Notes: generated from the sequence alone by a model not told the origin. A DNA stretch of 64,000 bases from Radiobacillus deserti (GCF_007301515.1 NZ_CP041666.1:3551399-3615398), one strand, 5' to 3'. Shown: positions 43,866-53,218, counted from the first letter of the stretch. Made by a program: numbers and translations.

Positions 43866-45452
43866 TTACAAATCTATTGGGGTTACACCGTAAATATCCG
43901 ATAGCTGACTAAGTTGATCTAATGCTCTTCTTTCTAAATGCTTATCAATGGTTAACATCATAATTGCATCTCCACCTGCGTTCGAACGGCCAACCTGCAT
44001 TGTCGCTATGTTGATTTCTTCTCGAGCCAATAAAGTACCTACTCGACCAATCGCACCTGGTTGGTCTTTATGTCTAATAAATACCATGTGCCCTTCTGGC
44101 AACACATCCACACTATACGTATCTACTAAGACAATACGAGCACCAAGTCCATTTAGAAGCGTTCCAGCTACTTTTCTAGTACCTACATTTGTCTTCACTT
44201 CTACTGTTAATAGGTTTGTAAAACCTTTGGCAGAGGATGACTTATGCTCATGTACTTCGATTCCCTTTCGATCAGCTAAAAAAGCTGCATTTACATCGTT
44301 GACATGATCTCCTAAATGGCGTTTTAATAATCCTTTTAACGCATTTCGTGTTAATGGACCCACCTCAAAATCCGTTAATTCTCCAGAATAGTAGATGTTG
44401 ACTTCCTCCATGACCCCTTGCGTCAAATTGGATACGAATACACCTAACTTTTCCGCTAAATAAAAATATGGCTCTATTTTATTCATTACTTCTTTTGCGA
44501 CAGATGGTAAATTAACTGGATTTTTCGCTAACCCACCAGATAGGAAATTCACCACATCGTGGCTCACATCTATGGCTACACTTTCCTGTGCCTCTACAGT
44601 ACTTGCTCCTAAGTGGGGCGTTGCAATTACTTCCGGTAGCTCCAAAAGCTTATGGTCCGTTACAGGTTCCTGTTCGAATACATCGAGTCCAGCTCCTGCA
44701 ACTTTTTTGTTCACAATCGCATCATATAGTGCATCTTCATCTATGATACCACCACGTGCGCAGTTTACGATTTGTACACCATCTTTCATTTTCTCAAATG
44801 CTTCCTTATTTATTAAATGCTTTGTTTCTTTTAATAATGGAGTATGGATAGTTATAAAATCAGCTTGAGCCAACACCTCTTCTAACGTCCCGTACCCAAT
44901 CCCCATTTTTTCCGCTTTTTCTTCTGTCAAAAATGGATCATAAGCTACTACATTCATACGTTGACCTTTTGCACGAGCTGCCACCTCTGCTCCAATTCTC
45001 CCTAGCCCAACAACACCTAATGTTTTATTTTTCAGCTCTACTCCCACATATTTTTTACGATCCCATTTTTTATTTTTTAAGGCATGGTAGGCTTGAGGGA
45101 TGTTTCGAGCTAATGACATTATCATCGCCATCGTGTGCTCGGCCGCAGAGTTGGTATTTCCATCAGGAGCATTTACGACAATGATTCCATGTTCCGTTGC
45201 TGCATCTAGGTCGATATTATCGACACCGACTCCTGCTCTTCCTACAATTTTTAAGTTTTTTGCTTTCTCTATAATCTCTCTCGTAACCTGCGTCTGGCTT
45301 CGAACGAGTAATGCATCAAAGGCTTCAATCTTCTCCGCCAATTCTTCCGGTGTTAGTCCAGTATCTACAGTAACTTCTATATGCTCGGCTTGTCGTAATG
45401 GATAGATTCCATCTTCACTTAACGGATCACTTATCAGTACCTTTAAGACCAT
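43866..45452 (-). CDS. serA: D-3-phosphoglycerate dehydrogenase
   Basis: 528 aa long form: N-terminal substrate-binding domain, NAD-binding GVVGLGRIGAEVAARAKG, catalytic NCARGGIIDE (Arg), LDVFEQEPVT (Glu), ATPHLGASTVEAQ (His), an intervening domain, and a C-terminal ACT domain (GHMVFIRHKDQPGAIGRVGT) for serine feedback. It oxidises 3-phosphoglycerate at the start of serine synthesis. Start chosen at 45452 after AGGAGG; the frame is open 15 codons further up. Second gene of the T-box-controlled pair. Confidence 0.96.
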   Translation of the reverse strand: MVLKVLISDPLSEDGIYPLRQAEHIEVTVDTGLTPEELAEKIEAFDALLVRSQTQVTREIIEKAKNLKIVGRAGVGVDNIDLDAATEHGIIVVNAPDGNTNSAAEHTMAMIMSLARNIPQAYHALKNKKWDRKKYVGVELKNKTLGVVGLGRIGAEVAARAKGQRMNVVAYDPFLTEEKAEKMGIGYGTLEEVLAQADFITIHTPLLKETKHLINKEAFEKMKDGVQIVNCARGGIIDEDALYDAIVNKKVAGAGLDVFEQEPVTDHKLLELPEVIATPHLGASTVEAQESVAIDVSHDVVNFLSGGLAKNPVNLPSVAKEVMNKIEPYFYLAEKLGVFVSNLTQGVMEEVNIYYSGELTDFEVGPLTRNALKGLLKRHLGDHVNDVNAAFLADRKGIEVHEHKSSSAKGFTNLLTVEVKTNVGTRKVAGTLLNGLGARIVLVDTYSVDVLPEGHMVFIRHKDQPGAIGRVGTLLAREEINIATMQVGRSNAGGDAIMMLTIDKHLERRALDQLSQLSDIYGVTPIDL

Positions 45453-45456
45453 TTCT

Positions 45457-46612
45457 TTAAACCTCCTGTAAATATACCTTTTGTGCCGCTGCGACACCTT
45501 TACCTAATTCAATAGACTTCCCAGTACGCTGTAACGCTAATTCTAATAGACTTATGATTTGTAAAACATCGGCCGGCGAACAGTATCCCATATGACCTAT
45601 ACGGAATATTTCTCCTTTCATATGCTGTTGTCCACCAGCTACAGCTACTGCAAACTCATTTTTTAATACTTTTCTTAAAGCTTCTGCATCAAAATCGTCT
45701 GGTTTAACTGCTGTAACAGTAGGTGATCCATCCTCATCGTTTGTTAAAAGAGGGATTTGCAGCGCCTTTAATGCTTCCCGAGTCATGTTTTTCATAAGAG
45801 AATGTCGCTTGTAAACATTGTCTAGTCCTTCTTCTTCCAATAATTTGAAGTACTTGATGTAGTCCAAACAGCAAAGATAAAGCTGCTGGTGTAAAAGGAG
45901 TAGAGTCTTTCACCAAATTATCTCGATATTTCTTTAAATCCAGATAAAATCTTGGTTGTGCATTTGCTTCGATTACGTTCCAGGCTCTCTCACTAGCAGC
46001 AATAAAAGCTAAACCAGCTGGTAACATTAAAGCCTTTTGGGAACCCGTCACAAATACATCAATTCCCCACTCATCCATTTTCGTTTCTACACCACCCACG
46101 CAGGACACTCCATCTACTGCGATTAAGGCATCCGATACGGAACGAACAGCTTCTCCAAGCTTATCAATTGGATTTAGTACTCCTGTAGACGTCTCACAAT
46201 AGGTTGCAAAAACAACTTTAATTTCTTGATGTTTTTGCAAATAGCTTTTAACCTCTTCGGGATCAAATGCTTTTCCCCATTCTACATCCATGCGGTGATT
46301 CTTAATTCCATATGCATCACATATTTTCGTGAATCGATCTCCAAACGCACCTGTAACAATTACTAGTACTTCTTCTCCTGGTCTAACCGTATTCACGACG
46401 GCCATCTCTAACCCTGATGTTCCACTTGCACTAACGACCATAACTTCTTGTTCCGTACCGAATATAGGTTTGAGCTTAGGACGGATAGATTGGATAAGCT
46501 CTTTTGCCTCTTGACCACGATGTCCAATCATTGTTTGACTCATCGCACGATGCACACTAGGAGGAATTGGACTAGGTCCTGGTATACGTAGAAACTGTTG
46601 ATCTGCTAACAT
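45457..46612 (-). pseudogene. Serine/alanine-glyoxylate-type aminotransferase, frameshifted
   Basis: Residues 1-240 (from ATG 46612) are a PLP aminotransferase of class V: IPGPSPIPPSVHRAMSQTMI, SGTSGLEMAVVNTV, AVDGVSCVGGVE, and FVTGSQKALMLPAGLAF (PLP lysine). The tail in frame 45457-45867 continues LLEEEGLDNVYKRHSLMKNM. The join is broken at 45837-45838, where CC should be a single C (minus strand ATTATTGGAAGAAG, expected ATTATTGAAGAAG). Such genes ahead of serA supply or convert serine, e.g. as phosphoserine- or serine-glyoxylate transaminases; exact substrate unknown. The cut would truncate the C-terminal domain. It may be a sequencing error. Confidence 0.85.
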
Positions 46613-46686
46613 ATGAACAAAACTCCTTTCGAAAATCGATGGTTAGATGGAGTAAATACATTTGATACTCCTTGCTTAAAAGCAAT

Positions 46687-46962
46687 AAAAAAAACTTCCC
46701 ACCCCTTACTTATCTGTAAGGGGCGAAAAGTTTAGCTAACTTACGCGGTACCACCCTTTTTTGCTGAACATCATCATTCAGCCTCCATTGTTCAAAATAA
46801 CGGCTCTTCACCGGACAAACCTAATCCATATTTGTTTCAGCTTGTCTATTCAGAAGTGCTATTCTTTGGTCTTGCCACTGATTCTCACCATCCATCAGCT
46901 CTCTATAGACATGATTCAAAGAACCTATCTTCTTCAACATATTTATACTCCGTAATGAATTT
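46687..46962 (-). promoter_or_regulatory. Serine T-box leader of the aminotransferase-serA operon
   Basis: The T-box antiterminator motif GGGTGGTACCGCG is present (minus strand of 46744-46756). Stem I ends in AGCACTTCTGAA, with the serine codon AGC at 46858-46860 in specifier position followed by the conserved purine. The terminator has stem CCCCTTAC / GTAAGGGG (46702-46709, 46716-46723) and a T8 run at 46687-46694. It senses uncharged tRNA-Ser and turns on transcription when serine is scarce. Confidence 0.9.
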
Positions 46963-46968
46963 TCATTT

Positions 46969-46996
46969 ATCATATCAGAATTATTTTTATTGTCAA
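46969..46996 (-). promoter_or_regulatory. Promoter of the T-box operon
   Basis: -35 TTGACA (46991-46996 complement) and -10 TATGAT (46969-46974 complement), spacer 16. It leads straight into the T-box leader. Confidence 0.75.
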
Positions 46997-47090
46997 TATA
47001 TTTAACAAACTTTATTATATGAAAGCGTTTTTAGTTTTCGACTGTTTTCCGTTATCCTTATAGTAATATAAAATGTGGTTTTTTATACAA

Positions 47091-47127
47091 AAAAATCTCT
47101 ATCAACGATTTGTTGACAGAGATTTTT
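47091..47127 (-). terminator. Intrinsic terminator of rpsR
   Basis: AAAAATCTCT pairs with AGAGATTTTT (47091-47100, 47118-47127), with TCAAC/GTTGA pairing inside and a T-run on the minus strand. Confidence 0.85.
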
Positions 47128-47134
47128 AATAAGC

Positions 47135-47368
47135 TTATTCACTTACGTATGGTAACAATGCCATTTGACGAGCTCGTTTAATAGCAATTGTTAGTTTACG
47201 TTGATATTTTGCAGAAGTTCCAGTTACACGACGAGGAAGAATTTTTCCACGTTCGGAAACGAAACGTCTTAGAAGATCAACATCTTTGTAGTCAATGTGT
47301 GTAATTCCGTTCGCTGTGAAGTAACACACCTTACGACGCTTTGCGCGTCCACCACGACGTCCTGCCAT
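47135..47368 (-). CDS. rpsR: 30S ribosomal protein S18
   Basis: 77 aa. RRGGRAKRRKVCYFTANGIT, DYKDVDLLRRFVSERGKILP and the RRVTGTSAKYQRKLTIAIKR segment are the S18 signature. Third gene of the rpsF-ssb-rpsR operon, 21 bases after ssb, with GAGGGG as ribosome binding site. S18 pairs with S6 on the platform of the 30S subunit. Confidence 0.97.
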   Translation of the reverse strand: MAGRRGGRAKRRKVCYFTANGITHIDYKDVDLLRRFVSERGKILPRRVTGTSAKYQRKLTIAIKRARQMALLPYVSE

Positions 47369-47389
47369 GTTTTTCCCCTCCTTCAGTTA

Positions 47390-47854
47390 TTAGAATGGTA
47401 AATCGTCATCAGATATATCAATTGGCTCCCCATTATCACGGAATGGGTCGTCCTCTCTTGCAAAGTCATTGTTGTTTGATTGGTTCTGATTTGGTTGGAA
47501 TCCAGCCGAACCTTGTCCTCCTCCGGAAGAGGCACCTTTTGTTTCTAGGAATTGCACAGAATCCGCTACAACTTCCGTAATAAAGACACGTTTTCCGTCT
47601 TGTCCGTCAAAACTTCTTGTTTGGATACGACCATCTACTCCAACTAAGCTCCCTTTACTCATAAAGTTTGCTAAGTTTTCTGCTGGTCTTCTCCAAACAA
47701 CACAGTTAATAAAATCCGCTTCTCTGTTTCCTTGTTGGTTAGAAAAAGGACGATTTACTGCTAAGGTGAAATTGGCTACAGCTACTCCATTTGGTGTATA
47801 GCGTAAGTCCGGATCCTTCGTCAACCTGCCGACGAGTACGACACGATTCAACAT
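47390..47854 (-). CDS. ssb: Single-stranded DNA-binding protein
   Basis: 154 aa from ATG 47854 (AAGGAG 8 bases before; an upstream GTG is possible). The OB-fold begins MLNRVVLVGRLTKDPDLRYT and has VANFTLAVNRPF and FINCVVWRRPAENLANFMSK. The C-terminal tail is acidic and ends DISDDDLPF, the partner-binding tip. Sandwiched between rpsF and rpsR as in B. subtilis. Confidence 0.97.
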   Translation of the reverse strand: MLNRVVLVGRLTKDPDLRYTPNGVAVANFTLAVNRPFSNQQGNREADFINCVVWRRPAENLANFMSKGSLVGVDGRIQTRSFDGQDGKRVFITEVVADSVQFLETKGASSGGGQGSAGFQPNQNQSNNNDFAREDDPFRDNGEPIDISDDDLPF

Positions 47855-47866
47855 CAGAACCACTCC

Positions 47867-48157
47867 TTATTGTTCGTCTTCGCGAATCGCAATGTGACGA
47901 ATAATGTCATCAGAGAATTTCGCTTGACGGTCGAATTCATTAATGGCGTTTTCATCGCCTTTAAAGTTAATCAATACGTAGATACCATCGCGATAATCAT
48001 TGATTTCATAAGCAAGGCGTTTCTTCCCTACTTCTTCAACTTTTTCGATTTCCGCACCGTTATCAGTAAGGATTCCGTTAAAACGCTCAACTAGAGCTGT
48101 TTTCGCTTCCTCTTCGATATCTGGGCGGACGATGTACATGATTTCATATTTTCTCAT
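47867..48157 (-). CDS. rpsF: 30S ribosomal protein S6
   Basis: 96 aa from ATG 48157 (AAAGGAGGTG before it; the frame is open further upstream). MRKYEIMYIVRPDIEEEAKT, YEINDYRDGIYVLINFKGD and FSDDIIRHIAIREDEQ match S6. First gene of the rpsF-ssb-rpsR operon; 12-base gap to ssb. Confidence 0.97.
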   Translation of the reverse strand: MRKYEIMYIVRPDIEEEAKTALVERFNGILTDNGAEIEKVEEVGKKRLAYEINDYRDGIYVLINFKGDENAINEFDRQAKFSDDIIRHIAIREDEQ

Positions 48158-48169
48158 CCGTTTTGCACC

Positions 48170-48273
48170 TCCTTTTGGTCTTAGCGGCCCCTTGATTTCA
48201 AGGAGCAAGGAGTAAATAATCTAGTTAATTACTCACAATGAAGTATTATAGCAAATAATTGGTGCTTTAGCAA
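48170..48273 (-). promoter_or_regulatory. rpsF: rpsF operon promoter and possible S6:S18-binding leader
   Basis: Strong promoter: minus TTGCTA (48268-48273) and TATAAT (48245-48250) with a 17-base spacer. Downstream the leader has a CTCCTTG ... CAAGGGG stem flanked by CCG (48185-48187). Leaders of this operon that bind S6:S18 carry a conserved CCG in a hairpin bulge; this looks similar, but the fold is by eye only. Confidence 0.5.
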
Positions 48274-48324
48274 GTTGTCTTTCTTATTTACTGTCAAACA
48301 AACGGACGAAGGTCTCCGACTAAC

Positions 48325-49425
48325 TTACACATTAAAACGGAAATGCATGACATCTCCATCTTGCACCAAGTATTCTTTTCCTTCTAATCTTACTTTTCCT
48401 TTTTCTTTTGCAGCAGTCATAGAACCTGCATCCATCAAATCATTGTATGATACTGTTTCTGCGCGAATAAATCCTTTTTCAAAGTCCGTATGAATAATTC
48501 CTGCAGCTTGTGGTGCTTTTATACCTTTTTTAAAGGTCCAAGCTCTTACTTCTTGTTCCCCCGCTGTAAAATAAGTAGCTAATCCTAACATGGAATATGC
48601 AGCACGAATAAGCTGATCTAGACCGGATTCTTTAATACCGAGCTCCTCTAGGAACATTTCTTTTTCTTCTCCCTCTAACTCAGCAATTTCAGATTCTACT
48701 TTAGCACTTATTACAATTACTTCTGAACCTTCCGTTGCAGCAAATTCGCGTACTAATTTTACATTCGGATTTTGTTCTGCTTCTAGCAACTCATCTTCCC
48801 CAACGTTAGCAACGTAAAGGACAGACTTGCTTGTTAATAAGTGAAGCCCTTTAGCAATTTTCTTTTGATCATCTGTCAGTTCCACTGCTCTTGCAGGAAT
48901 CTCATTTTCTAGTGCATCCTTCAGTTTCGAAAGGACCTCATATTCCACGATTGCTTCTTTATCTTTTTGCTTCGCTAATTTTTCAACTCGTTGGATTCTC
49001 TTTGTTACACTCTCTAAATCCGCTAAAATTAGCTCTAAATTAATGGTTTCAATATCAGAGATTGGATCTACCTTACCCGAAACGTGGGTAATGTTTTCAT
49101 CTTGAAAGCATCGAACGACATGACAAATAGCATCTACTTGTCTAATATGAGATAGGAACTGATTACCGAGTCCTTCCCCTTTACTTGCCCCCTTTACAAT
49201 TCCTGCAATATCCGTAAATTCAAACGCGGTTGGGATTGTTTTTTTCGGATTTACTAGCTCTGTTAATTTGCCAAGACGATAATCAGGAACTTCTACAATC
49301 CCTACATTTGGATCAATTGTACAAAACGGATAATTCGCTGATTCTGCACCTGCTTGTGTAATTGCGTTAAATAAAGTTGATTTCCCAACGTTTGGTAAAC
49401 CAACGATTCCTGCTGTTAAAGCCAT
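48325..49425 (-). CDS. ychF: YchF/Ola1-type GTP/ATP-binding protein
   Basis: 366 aa. Walker A GLPNVGKSTLFNAITQAGAE, switch region DIAGIVKGASKGEGLGNQFL, N-M/D motif replaced as in YchF by NVGED, and a C-terminal TGS domain (AWTFKKGIKAPQAAGIIHTD). Ribosome- and stress-associated P-loop protein. Downstream of DUF951/MscS genes and upstream of rpsF, the usual Bacillus neighbourhood. Confidence 0.97.
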   Translation of the reverse strand: MALTAGIVGLPNVGKSTLFNAITQAGAESANYPFCTIDPNVGIVEVPDYRLGKLTELVNPKKTIPTAFEFTDIAGIVKGASKGEGLGNQFLSHIRQVDAICHVVRCFQDENITHVSGKVDPISDIETINLELILADLESVTKRIQRVEKLAKQKDKEAIVEYEVLSKLKDALENEIPARAVELTDDQKKIAKGLHLLTSKSVLYVANVGEDELLEAEQNPNVKLVREFAATEGSEVIVISAKVESEIAELEGEEKEMFLEELGIKESGLDQLIRAAYSMLGLATYFTAGEQEVRAWTFKKGIKAPQAAGIIHTDFEKGFIRAETVSYNDLMDAGSMTAAKEKGKVRLEGKEYLVQDGDVMHFRFNV

Positions 49426-49523
49426 AATTCACTTCCACTCCTTAAGGATTACCGGTCATATGATCGTTTCCGCAATAACCATTTTAGTATAGTTTTAACA
49501 TATCACAAATCAACAAAAAGAAG

Positions 49524-49549
49524 AAACAAGGAAAGCCAATCCCTTGTTT
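49524..49549 (-). terminator. Likely intrinsic terminator
   Basis: AAACAAGG / CCTTGTTT stem (49524-49531, 49542-49549), downstream of the DUF951 gene on the minus strand; T-rich tail beyond. Confidence 0.55.
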
Positions 49550-49584
49550 TAATAGTTTAGATAACTATTTTCTTTCTTTTCCTT

Positions 49585-49600
49585 TGTTTCACGTGGAACA
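49585..49600. promoter_or_regulatory. parS site
   Basis: TGTTTCACGTGGAACA is an exact match to parS on the minus strand (TGTTNCACGTGAAACA with N=C). Spo0J/ParB loads here. Confidence 0.93.
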
Positions 49601-49602
49601 TT

Positions 49603-49803
49603 TTAATTTTGTTCTTCACGCTCTAACACTTTCTTTAGCTTACTAGTGAATTTCTTTCGGGGGATTAATACGCTATGTCCACAACCTTCACATTTAATTC
49701 GGATATCCATCCCCATCCGTATTATCTTCCAGCGATTTTCACCACAAGGGTGTGGTTTTTTCATTTGAACCACATCATGAAGCTGAAAGTCTTTCTCTAC
49801 CAT
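49603..49803 (-). CDS. yyzM: DUF951 family protein (YyzM-like), 66 aa
   Basis: MVEKDFQLHDVVQMKKPHPC, then NRWKIIRMGMDIRIKCEGCG and HSVLIPRKKFTSKLKKVL: the DUF951 pattern with three cysteines (PCG, CEGC) that may bind zinc. The frame is open back to 49887 through the upstream gene, but GGAAGGTGAG before ATG 49803 fits better. Four bases after the MscS gene. Function unknown. Confidence 0.88.
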   Translation of the reverse strand: MVEKDFQLHDVVQMKKPHPCGENRWKIIRMGMDIRIKCEGCGHSVLIPRKKFTSKLKKVLEREEQN

Positions 49804-49807
49804 ATGG

Positions 49808-50722
49808 CTACTCACCTTCCTTTTGTTCCTTTTCTCGCGCATACATAACCATTCGTGGATAAGGAATATCGATTTGTTCTTCATCAAATTTATGTTTAAT
49901 CTCTTTTCTAATAATACGCGATATTTCCCAATGCGTCATCGGTTTTACCTCTGCGGTAATTCTAAGTACAACATGAGAAGTATCAATCAATTGAATTCCA
50001 AGTGATTCTGGGGGACTAACTATCTGTGGATACCTTGCTGGAAGAACGCATAATACCTCTTCGATAAGACGATCCACTTTATTAATCTCCGTTTCATAAG
50101 GAACTTTCACATCGACAACCGCAATACTATTATGGATCGAGTAATTTGTTATTTGTGTAATGTTCCCATTCGGAAGTATGTGGAGTTCTCCTGTCCAGCT
50201 TCTTATCTTAGTTGTCCGTAAACCTATTTCATCGACTTCCCCTTCAATCCCAGATACACGGACATAATCCCCTACGGAAAACTGATCTTCAAAAATAATA
50301 AAAAATCCTGTTACTAAATCCTTTACTACATTTTGTGTTCCGAAGCCAATAGCTAAACCAGCAAAGCCCGCACCTGCTAATAACGCACCTACCGGAATGG
50401 ATAGTGCCTCCAGTATCATAATGAATGAAGTAAAATACACAATATAGTTGAGCGCATTGTGAATTAATTTTTTTAACGTATTTTCTCTACGAGCAGAAAT
50501 TTTGAACGGTCCCTTCTCTCTTTTACGAAATAACCGTTCTATGATATTCTTTCCTAATTTAATCACAACAGAGGCAATGACGACAATGATTAGAATACGC
50601 AGTAAAACTTGTCCCAAGTCTTTCCAAAGTTGTGGCCCTACTACTTTTTGCAGGAATCCGTTCCATTCCTTGTGAAAGTTACTTTCAGATCCAGCTACAA
50701 CCTCATACATATATTCTATCAT
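49808..50722 (-). CDS. Small-conductance mechanosensitive channel (MscS family)
   Basis: 304 aa. Three N-terminal membrane helices: the first reads LLRILIIVVIASVVIKLGK, the last is the pore helix GALLAGAGFAGLAIGFGTQN rich in Gly/Ala. The beta domain follows (FSVGDYVRVSGIEGEVDEIG), then the alpha/beta tail. It opens under membrane tension to release solutes at osmotic downshock. Overlaps the upstream YkvI-like gene by four bases and is followed directly by DUF951. Confidence 0.93.
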   Translation of the reverse strand: MIEYMYEVVAGSESNFHKEWNGFLQKVVGPQLWKDLGQVLLRILIIVVIASVVIKLGKNIIERLFRKREKGPFKISARRENTLKKLIHNALNYIVYFTSFIMILEALSIPVGALLAGAGFAGLAIGFGTQNVVKDLVTGFFIIFEDQFSVGDYVRVSGIEGEVDEIGLRTTKIRSWTGELHILPNGNITQITNYSIHNSIAVVDVKVPYETEINKVDRLIEEVLCVLPARYPQIVSPPESLGIQLIDTSHVVLRITAEVKPMTHWEISRIIRKEIKHKFDEEQIDIPYPRMVMYAREKEQKEGE

Positions 50723-51744
50723 TTTTCTAATCCTTTGTATCGATTAACAATAGGGTATAAAAGGATGGAGGAAAGCACGTACAAGTTCAACACACCATAT
50801 AAAGGGTAAAGATATTCAATTAACGTTGAGAATCCGATATTGGTTAGTGGAAGCATCAATAGAATAGTCAAAAGGGCTAACAACCACAGTGGACCAGAAA
50901 TAATGTTTCTTAAACGGGTAACTAACCCTAACGTGCCAGATACTGCGGTTGTAAAAATTGCTAACCACAACATTGCAGACATAAATAAAAACATAACATA
51001 TGGGTAATCCTTTAATATCGCAAATAATGGGATTTCATATAAAAGCACAGCATCTGATATTTGCACTAAGCTATTATTATACACATAAGAAATAACTCCT
51101 AAAACTAGTCCACTTCCGAGACTAGCAATCCATATTTCACCCTTTCCCTTTACTTGATTTCCAACTGCCCCTAATACAGCGATTAACGGTAAGATATTTA
51201 GTGCAGTAAAAGGAAATGCAGCAGTCCAATTCCGTTGATTCGCTAAATCAGGAATGAAGGATAAATCATTCTGTAAGGAAAAGATTACAAGCACGCTAAA
51301 AAGACCCATAATTAATAGTGGCAAAATAAAACTGTTCAATGACAAAACACCATTTATATCTTTTATAAATACAAGTATTAATGGTAAGGCAATAAATAAA
51401 ATTCCAAACCAATTTGGCAAGTTAAAAGCGTGAAGTGTGGCTCCACTACCCGCAAGCATGATAACGGTAGTTGAAAATAAGTAGAGTAATATCATTCCAT
51501 CATATATTGCACTCAATTTTTTCCCAACGATTTTTTCTAATACAGGAAAATAGTTAGACGATTTATTTTCATAGCTAATTCGCAAAATAACATAACAGCT
51601 TAGTGTGAAAAAAATCGTAAATAACAGGATAGCAAGTCCACTTTCTTTACCAAAAAATTGCCACAGTTCTCTACCGGAAGCGTATCCTGCGCCAATCATC
51701 GTTCCAATTATTAAAAACATCCATTTAAATCCTGAATTCCACAT
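50719..51744 (-). CDS. YkvI-like multi-helix membrane protein
   Basis: 341 aa with ten or so membrane helices. It starts FLIIGTMIGAGYASGRELWQ, the GxIxGxGYASGxE motif of YkvI-type proteins (amino-acid/APC-like superfamily), with FMSAMLWLAIFTTAVSGTLG in the middle. Substrate unknown. Divergent from yyaC and coupled to the MscS gene by an ATGA overlap. Confidence 0.82.
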   Translation of the reverse strand: MWNSGFKWMFLIIGTMIGAGYASGRELWQFFGKESGLAILLFTIFFTLSCYVILRISYENKSSNYFPVLEKIVGKKLSAIYDGMILLYLFSTTVIMLAGSGATLHAFNLPNWFGILFIALPLILVFIKDINGVLSLNSFILPLLIMGLFSVLVIFSLQNDLSFIPDLANQRNWTAAFPFTALNILPLIAVLGAVGNQVKGKGEIWIASLGSGLVLGVISYVYNNSLVQISDAVLLYEIPLFAILKDYPYVMFLFMSAMLWLAIFTTAVSGTLGLVTRLRNIISGPLWLLALLTILLMLPLTNIGFSTLIEYLYPLYGVLNLYVLSSILLYPIVNRYKGLEK

Positions 51745-51834
51745 AACGTTCCTCCAGTTAAATTAGTTTCTTCGATGTATAGAAGCTTGTAAAAATTCGT
51801 ATACTATAACGAATATGTCACTGGAGGAAAAGCT

Positions 51835-52443
51835 ATGAATCTAATGAACAGATTTTCAAAAAATAAAAGGGTTGTGTTCTCTAATGATGATTCTTCCCTT
51901 TCCTTAACGTTAGCTAAGACTCTCCATCAATGGCGGCTAAATAAAGATACAGAAGTAGTAATTGTTTGTATCGGAACAGATCGTTCAACTGGTGATTCTT
52001 TAGGGCCTCTGACAGGTACGCTATTGCTTGAAAAGGGAATAAGGCATTTATCTGTATATGGTACGCTAAAAGACCCAGTACATGCCGTTAATTTAAAGGA
52101 GAAGTTACAATACATTTACAAGGTACATCCCTCCCCTTTCATTATTGCGGTAGATGCTTGTTTAGGGAAAAAGCAATCCATTGGACACATTATTGCGGGG
52201 CAAGGTTCATTGAAACCTGGTGCTGCATTAAAAAAGGACTTACCTGAGGTTGGCGATTCACACATATCCGGTGTTGTAAATGTTGGTGGATATATGGATT
52301 TTCTTGTTCTACAGAACACTAGATTGCACCAGGTGTTAGAGATGGCTCAAAAATTAGCAACTAGTCTTTCTTATTTAGATCATTTACTAGCATTAGAGAA
52401 AAAAATACACCCAAAACTTCCATCTACTAAAAAAGCCCCTTAA
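51835..52443 (+). CDS. yyaC: Sporulation protein YyaC (DUF1256)
   Basis: 202 aa. VIVCIGTDRSTGDSLGPLTG and FIIAVDACLGKKQSIGHIIA and GVVNVGGYMDFLVLQNTRLH are the conserved blocks of the YyaC/GPR-like peptidase family made during sporulation. GGAGG precedes ATG 51835. It is the only plus-strand gene here, between divergent and convergent minus-strand genes. Supports an endospore-forming host. Confidence 0.93.
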   Translation: MNLMNRFSKNKRVVFSNDDSSLSLTLAKTLHQWRLNKDTEVVIVCIGTDRSTGDSLGPLTGTLLLEKGIRHLSVYGTLKDPVHAVNLKEKLQYIYKVHPSPFIIAVDACLGKKQSIGHIIAGQGSLKPGAALKKDLPEVGDSHISGVVNVGGYMDFLVLQNTRLHQVLEMAQKLATSLSYLDHLLALEKKIHPKLPSTKKAP

Positions 52444-52444
52444 A

Positions 52445-52470
52445 AAAGAATCTTCAAATGAAGATTCTTT
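52445..52470. terminator. Bidirectional terminator between yyaC and the DUF554 gene
   Basis: Perfect 11-base stem AAAGAATCTTC / GAAGATTCTTT with loop AAAT; T-rich on both strands. Confidence 0.88.
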
Positions 52471-53174
52471 CAAAACCATGCTTGATATATCGCTATAAAT
52501 AATGCAACCATCACAATAGAAGGTAATAGATTGGCTACTTTTATATCTGTTATTTTCAATAGATTCAATCCTATGGCGACGATTAACAACCCTCCGGTTG
52601 CAGTCATTTCAATAATAAACATATCCATAAATTCTTCTGGTAGCATTCGTTGAATATTCGTTGCTAGTAACGCAATTGTTCCTTGATAGAGAAGAACTGG
52701 AATAACAGATAAAACAACTCCAAAGCCGAGTGTTGTGGTAAGAACTAGTGCGACAAAACCGTCCAGTATGCCCTTTGTAATTAAAACTTCATGATCTCCT
52801 CTTAACCCACTATCTAACGCACCAATAACTGCCATGGCACCTACTACAAAGATAAGTGAAGCTGTAATAAAGCCTTGTGCTACACTCACTTCGCTTTTTG
52901 ACTTGAATTTCGTTTCTACCCATTGTCCAAAACGATTCAAATTAGAATCTAGTTGAAGAACTTCTCCTAGTATGGCACCCGTTAATAGACTAAGTAGGAC
53001 AATAACAATATTTTCTGTTTTAAAAGCCATCTGCATACCAATTAAGAGAACAGCTAAACCAATCCCATTCATAATGGTTTGTTTCATTTTCTCTGGAATT
53101 TTTGTAAAAAACAACCCAATAACTGTTCCAAGTAAGATACATGCTCCATTTATTAATGTTCCAAGTAACGCCAT
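52470..53174 (-). CDS. DUF554 (YdfK-like) membrane protein
   Basis: 234 aa with about six membrane segments. LGTLINGACILLGTVIGLFF, IMNGIGLAVLLIGMQMAFKT, GAILGEVLQLDSNLNRFG and IFVVGAMAVIGALDSGLRGD fit DUF554. Transport role unknown. I place the start at 53174 (GGAG 8 bases upstream); the longer open frame would cross the parS site. Confidence 0.88.
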   Translation of the reverse strand: MALLGTLINGACILLGTVIGLFFTKIPEKMKQTIMNGIGLAVLLIGMQMAFKTENIVIVLLSLLTGAILGEVLQLDSNLNRFGQWVETKFKSKSEVSVAQGFITASLIFVVGAMAVIGALDSGLRGDHEVLITKGILDGFVALVLTTTLGFGVVLSVIPVLLYQGTIALLATNIQRMLPEEFMDMFIIEMTATGGLLIVAIGLNLLKITDIKVANLLPSIVMVALFIAIYQAWF

Positions 53175-53202
53175 TTCTACAACTCCATTATTTATATTAA
53201 AT

Positions 53203-53218
53203 TGTTTCACGTGAAACA
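53203..53218. promoter_or_regulatory. parS site
   Basis: TGTTTCACGTGAAACA, a perfect parS palindrome, between the DUF554 gene and parB. ParB nucleation point for origin segregation. Confidence 0.95.
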
